The notes beneath the pieces were generated by a model that was given only the letters and a program-made list of their open reading frames with translations, did not search any database and was not told the origin of the DNA. From NCBI RefSeq assembly GCF_023612255.1, contig NZ_CP063231.1:3454001-3518000 (forward strand): DNA of 64,000 nt, in the 5' to 3' direction. Both the position numbers and the translations under genes were made by a program. Below, piece by piece: positions 58,955-64,000 of this stretch. The first letter of the stretch is position 1, and the number at the start of each line of letters is the position of its first letter. Origin of the DNA: Luteibacter flocculans. Lineage in GTDB: Bacteria > Pseudomonadota > Gammaproteobacteria > Xanthomonadales > Rhodanobacteraceae.

Positions 58955-60308
58955 GGGAGGCTCCTTCTGCGTACTTCTTCATGGCGTTCGCTACGCGTTC
59001 CATGCCCGACGAGCGCGAGCCCTTCACCAGGCAGGTCACCCCTTCGTGGATCTGCGTGCAGGCGGCTTCGATGAGTTCTTCCTGGGTCGCGAAGTGCTGC
59101 GCGCCCGGGCCGAAGGCCTCCACCGCCGCGGCGCTCTTGGGTCCCGTGGCGAGTAGACGCTCGATACCGCGCTCATGCGCCAGGCGACCGATGCTCGCGT
59201 GCAACTTGATGGCCTCCGGGCCGAGTTCTGCCATGTCGCCGAGGATCAGCCAGCGCTCGCCGCGCGCCAGCGCCAGCGTGTCGATCGCCGCAGCGGCCGA
59301 GCCTGGGTTGGCGTTGTAGCTGTCGTCGATCAGCGTCCATCCACCGCGCATCGGCTCGAGGTTCAGCCGACCGGACACGTGCGGCGCCTGCTCGAGACCT
59401 TCCACGATCCGTTCCACCGGCACGCCGAGCGCCGTGGCGATGGCCGCGGCAGCAAGCGCGTTTGCGACGTTGTGGCGGCCCGGCAGCGGCAGACGGACGT
59501 CACCGTCGCCATGCGGCGTGGAAAGAATGAAATGCGTGCCGTCGATGCGCTCTTCGATGATGTCCGCGCCGATGTCCGCGCGATGCTCAAGGCCGTAGCG
59601 CAGCATCGTGTGCGAGCCCGCGAGGTTCGCGAAGAACCCGGAAAAACGTTCGTCGTCCGCATTGATGATCGCTACACCGTCCGCCGGCAGCGCACGGTAA
59701 AGCGCGCCCTTGGTTTCAGCGACGCCTTCGATCGTGCCCATGCGCTCAAGATGCGCGGGCGCGATGGAGGTGATCAGGCCGATATCGGGCCGTGCGATGG
59801 CGGCGAGGTAGTCGATGTCGCCCGGCTTGCCCGCGCCCATTTCGAGTACGGCGTATTCCGTGTCCTCGGGCATGGCCAGCAGCGTGAGCGGCATGCCGAT
59901 CTCGTTGTTGTAATTACCGGCATTGACGTGCGTGCGGCCGTGGCGCGACAGGATCGACGCGGTAAGCGTCTTGACCGTGGTCTTGCCGTTCGAACCGGTG
60001 ATGCCGACAACGCGCACATTGCGCTGCGCACGGACGGCGCTCGCGAGGTCGCCGAGCGCCGCCTGCGTATCGTCGACGATCACCTGCGGGATCGACGCGT
60101 CGACCGGATGCGTGACCAATGCCGCGACGGCGCCGCGTTCGGCGGCGGCGGCGACGAAGTCATGCCCGTCGACACGCTCGCCCGGCAACGCCACGTAGAG
60201 GTCGCCCGGCTTCAACGTGCGGGTATCGATGGAAAAACCGTTCACCTCGGCATCGGCGCCTTGCAGGCGGCCACGGGTCCAGAGGGCGACGGCGGACAGG
60301 CGCATCAT
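58944..60308 (-). CDS. murF: UDP-MurNAc-tripeptide-D-Ala-D-Ala ligase
   Basis: Adds D-Ala-D-Ala to the tripeptide precursor, 454 residues. The N-terminal substrate domain has [20 protein letters not shown], the ATP loop is [20 protein letters not shown], and the middle domain has [10 protein letters not shown] and [11 protein letters not shown]. The C-terminal domain has [20 protein letters not shown]. It overlaps murE by four bases and mraY by 11. Confidence 0.97.
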   Translation of the reverse strand: MMRLSAVALWTRGRLQGADAEVNGFSIDTRTLKPGDLYVALPGERVDGHDFVAAAAERGAVAALVTHPVDASIPQVIVDDTQAALGDLASAVRAQRNVRVVGITGSNGKTTVKTLTASILSRHGRTHVNAGNYNNEIGMPLTLLAMPEDTEYAVLEMGAGKPGDIDYLAAIARPDIGLITSIAPAHLERMGTIEGVAETKGALYRALPADGVAIINADDERFSGFFANLAGSHTMLRYGLEHRADIGADIIEERIDGTHFILSTPHGDGDVRLPLPGRHNVANALAAAAIATALGVPVERIVEGLEQAPHVSGRLNLEPMRGGWTLIDDSYNANPGSAAAAIDTLALARGERWLILGDMAELGPEAIKLHASIGRLAHERGIERLLATGPKSAAAVEAFGPGAQHFATQEELIEAACTQIHEGVTCLVKGSRSSGMERVANAMKKYAEGASHAA

Positions 60309-61798
60309 GCGCGGACTCCTTTCTTGCTGGATTCCATCGCCTCGCGGGCGACGGCGAGGTCGTCGAAGGGACGCTTGCCCTCCGGACCTTCCTGATAGGT
60401 TTCATGGCCCTTGCCGGCAATCAGCACGACGTCGTCGGCCTTCGCATCGGCAAGCGCGAGTGCGATCGCCTGTGCGCGGTCGCGCTCGACGATCACGGTG
60501 TCGGGATGAGCAAAACCCGCAACGATCTGGGCGACGATCGCATCGCCGTCTTCCGTCCGCGGGTTGTCGTCGGTGACGATGACGACGTCGGCAAGGCGTT
60601 CGGCAATACCGGCCATGATCGGGCGCTTGCCCTGATCGCGATCGCCACCCGCACCGAAGACGCAGAGCAGCCGGCCCTTCGTATGCGAGCGCAGCGCGAG
60701 CAGCGCCTGCTTCAAGGAATCCGGCGTGTGCGAGTAATCGACCACCACGAGCGGCTTGCGGCCATCACCGCCGAGGCGGCTCATGCGACCGTTCACTGGC
60801 TGCAAGGCTTCCAGCGCGGCGTGGATGCGCTCGAACGGCTCATCCAGCGCACCGAGTACCGCCGCCACCGCCAGCAGGTTGGCAACGTTGAAGCGACCCA
60901 GCAGCGCGCTGCGCACGGTACGCGCGCCCCACGGGGTCACCAGGTTGAACGACAAGCCCTTGGCGGACGTCACGATGATGTCCGCGCGGATCTCGGCATC
61001 CTTATCCGTGCTGTCGGTCGCCATCGAGGTGCGCAGCTTCGCGATACCTTCGGGCAGACCCTTGGCCAGCTTCGCGCCGAACGGATCGTCAATGTTGATC
61101 ACCGCGGCGCGCAGCCCGTCGAAGGCGAACAGCTTGGCCTTCGCCGCACCGTACGCTTCCATCGTGCCGTGGTAGTCGAGGTGATCGCGCGTGAGATTGG
61201 TGAACACGGCGACGTCGAACGCGATAGCGTTGACGCGCCCCTGCTCCAGGGCGTGCGACGACACTTCCATCGCTACGTGCGTGGCACCTGCCTCGCGGAA
61301 GCTGCCAAGCAACGCCTGGATGCGGATCGCATCCGGCGTGGTGCGCTCGCCTTCGGCGATGGCGCCGTGCAAGCCTGCACCGAGCGTACCCACGGTGGCC
61401 GGCTTGCGGCCGAGGAAGGCCAACGCCTGCGCCAGCAACTGCACCGTGGACGTCTTGCCGTTCGTGCCGGTAACGCCGATCACCTTCAGGGCAGCGGACG
61501 GCTCGCCGAAGAAGCGAGCGGCGATGGCGCCCGTCTTCTCACGCAGCTTCTCGACCGCCACGACCGGCACACCGAGTTCAGGCGCGTCGTAGGGCGGCTC
61601 GGCCAGCACCACGACGGCGCCTCGCTCCACCGCCTTCGCGGCAAATGCGATGCCGTGGTCCTTGGTACCGCGAAGCGCGACGAACGCGTTGCCCGGTTCG
61701 ATCTCGCGCGAATCGATCGCAAGCCCCGAAACGTCGAGTTCGCCGGCACCGGAGGCGTCGGCGAAGCCGTCGAGCAGGTCGGCGAGGCGCATGGTCAC
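60305..61798 (-). CDS. murE: UDP-MurNAc-dipeptide:meso-diaminopimelate ligase
   Basis: 497-residue Mur ligase. The ATP loop is VIGVTGTNGKTSTVQLL. SHALEQGRVNAIAFDVAVFT and the nucleotide region VVDYSHTPDSLKQAL are typical. The DNPR motif in TDDNPRTEDGD specifies meso-diaminopimelate rather than lysine, as expected for a Gram-negative. Overlaps its neighbours by four bases each. Confidence 0.97.
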   Translation of the reverse strand: MTMRLADLLDGFADASGAGELDVSGLAIDSREIEPGNAFVALRGTKDHGIAFAAKAVERGAVVVLAEPPYDAPELGVPVVAVEKLREKTGAIAARFFGEPSAALKVIGVTGTNGKTSTVQLLAQALAFLGRKPATVGTLGAGLHGAIAEGERTTPDAIRIQALLGSFREAGATHVAMEVSSHALEQGRVNAIAFDVAVFTNLTRDHLDYHGTMEAYGAAKAKLFAFDGLRAAVINIDDPFGAKLAKGLPEGIAKLRTSMATDSTDKDAEIRADIIVTSAKGLSFNLVTPWGARTVRSALLGRFNVANLLAVAAVLGALDEPFERIHAALEALQPVNGRMSRLGGDGRKPLVVVDYSHTPDSLKQALLALRSHTKGRLLCVFGAGGDRDQGKRPIMAGIAERLADVVIVTDDNPRTEDGDAIVAQIVAGFAHPDTVIVERDRAQAIALALADAKADDVVLIAGKGHETYQEGPEGKRPFDDLAVAREAMESSKKGVRA

Positions 61799-63603
61799 GG
61801 GACCACCTCCTCGGCGGCGCTGTCGTCCTGTTGTGGCGACGGCGCATTGCTCGTACCGATCAAGCCACCCTGGCTGGGACCGCCCGCATACCAGCGACCG
61901 ACGTTGTCGGGCGGAATGTCGAGCAGGCGCACCGCGCCTTCCATCACCTGGGCGAAGGCAGGGCCGGCCACCGAACCGCCGTAGTAGCGGCCACCCTTCG
62001 GATCGTTGATGACCACCACCGTGACAAGACGCGGCGCGCTCGCGGGAATCATGCCCACGAACAGCGAGATGTAGTTGTTCGAGTAATAGCCGCCCACGGA
62101 ATTCTTGTGCGAGGTACCGGTCTTGCCGGCCACGCTGTAGTTCGGCACGGAAGCGAAGCCGTAGCCCGTGCCGCCGGGCGCCACCACGGTTTCCAGCATG
62201 CGCACCAGTTCATGCGCGACATCGGGGGTCACGACCTGCTCGGGCGGATTGTCCATGCCCTTGATGAAGCTGGGAGAGCGCAGCGCGCCGCCGTTGGCGA
62301 TGGCCGCGTAACCCGTAGCCAACTGCAGCGGGGTCACGTTGAGGTTGTAGCCATAGGCCAGGCGCGACTTTTCGATCGGCTTCCAGGTGCGCCCGACCGG
62401 GAGATAACCCGCAGCTTCGCCAGGAAAGCCGCTGCCCGTGCTGTTACCCAGGCCGAACGACTTGTACACGCCGTAGAGGAAATCGGTGTCCAGCGTCATC
62501 GCGATCTTCGCCGCACCGACGTTGGACGACTTGGTGATGACGCCGGTCGGCGTGAGCGTGCCCCAGTTGTGCGTGTCACGCACGGGGTGGCCGCCCATCA
62601 TCCAGGTGCCTGGCGAAGTCTCGATCAGCGGCGCGGTGGGCGTGTACTTGCCACTGCTCAACGCGGCGGCCATGGTGAACGCCTTCATCGTCGAACCCGG
62701 CTCGACCACGTCGGTCACCGCGCGGTTGCGGCGCTCGGACGGCGTGCTGCCGCGCACGGCGTTCGGGTTGAACGAAGGCAGGTTCGCCATGCCGAGCACT
62801 TCGCCCGTATGGACGTCCAGTACCACGATGGACCCGGATTCCGCCTTGTTCTTTTCGAGCGTGTCCTTGAGCGCGCTGTACGCGAGGTACTGGATGCGGC
62901 GGTCGATCGACAGCGTGAGGTCGCGGCCCGGCTGCGGCTCGCGCACGAGATCCACGTCTTCCACGGCGTGACCCATGCGATCGCGGATCACGCGCTTGGC
63001 ACCCGGCTTGCCCGCGAGCCAGCTGTCGAATGCCAGCTCAAGGCCTTCCTGACCGTGGTCGTCGATGTTGGTGAAACCGAGGATGTGGCTGTTGACTGCA
63101 CCCGACGGGTAGTAACGGCGATATTCCCGCTGCGAGGCAATGCCGGGAATCTTGAGGTCCACGATGGCCTGCGCGTCCTCAGGACGCAGCTGGCGCGCGA
63201 TGTACATGAATTCCTTGTCGGCGCGCTGCGCGATCTTCTGCTTCAGGTCGTCGGCATCGACGTTCAGCGCCTTCGCGAGTTCCGGAATACGGTCCGCGTT
63301 CTCGAGCACTTCGGGCGGATTGGCCCAGATCGAAGCGACAGGGGTCGACACCGCAAGCGGTTCGCCGTTGCGATCGAAGATCGTGCCGCGCGACACGGCG
63401 ATGGGCATCTCGCGCAGGAAGCGCGCGTCGCCCTGGTCCTGGTAGAACTGCTTGCGCACCACCTGCAGATCGAACGCGCGCACCACCAGACCCGACGCGG
63501 CCACACAAAGCAGCGCGACCACGACGGTCATGCGCTTGCGCGGGCTGGGGCCCTGACCGCGGCGGCGGCTGGGCACGACAGGCTTGCCGTAGCGGGCCTT
63601 CAT
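61795..63603 (-). CDS. ftsI: septal transpeptidase PBP3/FtsI
   Basis: Class B penicillin-binding protein that cross-links septal peptidoglycan; 602 residues. One N-terminal span (VVVALLCVAASGLVVRAF) is followed by the non-catalytic domain. The transpeptidase has active-site Ser304 in EPGSTMKAFT, SSN in TKSSNVGAAK, and KTGTSHKNSV. Couples with ftsL by a four-base overlap. Confidence 0.97.
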   Translation of the reverse strand: MKARYGKPVVPSRRRGQGPSPRKRMTVVVALLCVAASGLVVRAFDLQVVRKQFYQDQGDARFLREMPIAVSRGTIFDRNGEPLAVSTPVASIWANPPEVLENADRIPELAKALNVDADDLKQKIAQRADKEFMYIARQLRPEDAQAIVDLKIPGIASQREYRRYYPSGAVNSHILGFTNIDDHGQEGLELAFDSWLAGKPGAKRVIRDRMGHAVEDVDLVREPQPGRDLTLSIDRRIQYLAYSALKDTLEKNKAESGSIVVLDVHTGEVLGMANLPSFNPNAVRGSTPSERRNRAVTDVVEPGSTMKAFTMAAALSSGKYTPTAPLIETSPGTWMMGGHPVRDTHNWGTLTPTGVITKSSNVGAAKIAMTLDTDFLYGVYKSFGLGNSTGSGFPGEAAGYLPVGRTWKPIEKSRLAYGYNLNVTPLQLATGYAAIANGGALRSPSFIKGMDNPPEQVVTPDVAHELVRMLETVVAPGGTGYGFASVPNYSVAGKTGTSHKNSVGGYYSNNYISLFVGMIPASAPRLVTVVVINDPKGGRYYGGSVAGPAFAQVMEGAVRLLDIPPDNVGRWYAGGPSQGGLIGTSNAPSPQQDDSAAEEVVP

Positions 63604-63872
63604 CGACGCACCAGCTGGATGTCCTGCGGCTTCGGCGTAAACATGCCGAGCTTGCCGCGGGCATCGGCGTCGATGCGGCTGGGTTCGGCGTACGTCGCCT
63701 GTTCCAACTCAAGACGCCCGTATTCCACACCCAGGTCGTCCTTGGCGCGCTGCAGGGCCGAAAGCTCCATGAAGAGCTTGCGGCTTTCGTGGCGCGTCCA
63801 GACCACACCGATCGCGCTGGCGATGACGGCCAGCAGCAGGATCGAGAGGCAGAACGCGCCGAAGGCCTTCAT
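63600..63872 (-). CDS. ftsL: cell division protein FtsL
   Basis: Small bitopic divisome protein, 90 residues. A membrane span ([19 protein letters not shown], about 7-25) is followed by a coiled-coil periplasmic helix ([20 protein letters not shown]) and the [14 protein letters not shown]-type end. It overlaps rsmH and ftsI by four bases each, in the conserved rsmH-ftsL-ftsI order. Confidence 0.92.
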   Translation of the reverse strand: MKAFGAFCLSILLLAVIASAIGVVWTRHESRKLFMELSALQRAKDDLGVEYGRLELEQATYAEPSRIDADARGKLGMFTPKPQDIQLVRR

Positions 63873-64000
63873 GCGAGTTTCTCCGCGATGCGCAGCACGG
63901 CGGAGCGCGAACGCGGGTTCGCGGCCACTTCGGCGTCGGAGGGGAAGATCGCCTTGCCAATGGGCTTCAACCGCGCGGTCTTCGCTTCGGCAGGCGGCGC
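63869..64000 (-). CDS. rsmH: 16S rRNA (cytosine1402-N4)-methyltransferase, C-terminal end (partial)
   Basis: Last 43 residues of RsmH (MraW) enter from the window edge on the minus strand, with the diagnostic ending [20 protein letters not shown] then [10 protein letters not shown]. The stop overlaps the ftsL start (ATGA). The rest, and mraZ, lie outside the window. Confidence 0.93.
   Translation of the reverse strand, partial: APPAEAKTARLKPIGKAIFPSDAEVAANPRSRSAVLRIAEKLA

Overview
The window is a high-GC gammaproteobacterial chromosome segment. I infer order Lysobacterales (Xanthomonadales), most likely family Rhodanobacteraceae (Luteibacter/Dyella-like). The grounds are the lptD-surA-pdxA-rsmA-apaG-apaH block, the lpxC / DUF721 / M23 peptidase / secA arrangement, a dcw cluster in which mraY is followed directly by ftsW with no murD, a periplasmic S9B dipeptidyl peptidase and a large TonB receptor. 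Species assignment is inference.

Layout. 1-6.7 kb: a tightly overlapping myo-inositol catabolic operon (the end of a probable iolC, then iolD, iolE, iolB and the acylating semialdehyde dehydrogenase) followed by an OprB-type sugar porin. 6.9-13.6 kb: mixed single genes (HAD phosphatase, YihY membrane protein, glycine-zipper protein, Tat-exported MsrB, DPP4-type peptidase, SDR, ferritin-like PA2169-family stress protein). 14.0-20.1 kb: a TonB-dependent receptor, a Tat-exported FAD amine oxidase coupled to a cytochrome c, and an ECF sigma factor operon with two membrane proteins. 20.2-26.0 kb: a small, compositionally distinct integrative island at the 3' end of ssb, carrying a single-HKD phospholipase-D-like nuclease, a DUF4760 membrane protein, decayed sequence, a complete IS3-family insertion sequence and a tyrosine recombinase. 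26.0-31.1 kb: ssb and a chaperone-usher fimbrial operon. 31.4-36.5 kb: ispB, a dienelactone hydrolase, two ubiquinone hydroxylases and a PduO-type adenosyltransferase. 36.6-44.0 kb: outer-membrane biogenesis (lptD, surA), pdxA, rsmA, a complex palindromic repeat, apaG and apaH. 44.1-64.0 kb (minus strand): secA, M23 peptidase, lpxC and the dcw cell-wall/division cluster back to the end of rsmH; a divergent DUF721 gene sits between M23 and lpxC.

How the genes work together. The inositol genes and porin form an uptake-and-degradation unit. The amine oxidase and cytochrome c look like a periplasmic oxidation module. lptD, surA and lpxC serve LPS and outer-membrane assembly, and the dcw genes build and divide the cell wall.

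The most interesting points are three. The first is the ssb-associated island: its ends carry an 18-bp imperfect direct repeat including the ssb stop codon, and what looks like the original ssb terminator is now on the far side of the island. The second is the 289-bp three-armed palindromic element between rsmA and apaG. The third is the missing murD, which fits the alternative MurD2/MurL route described in Xanthomonas.
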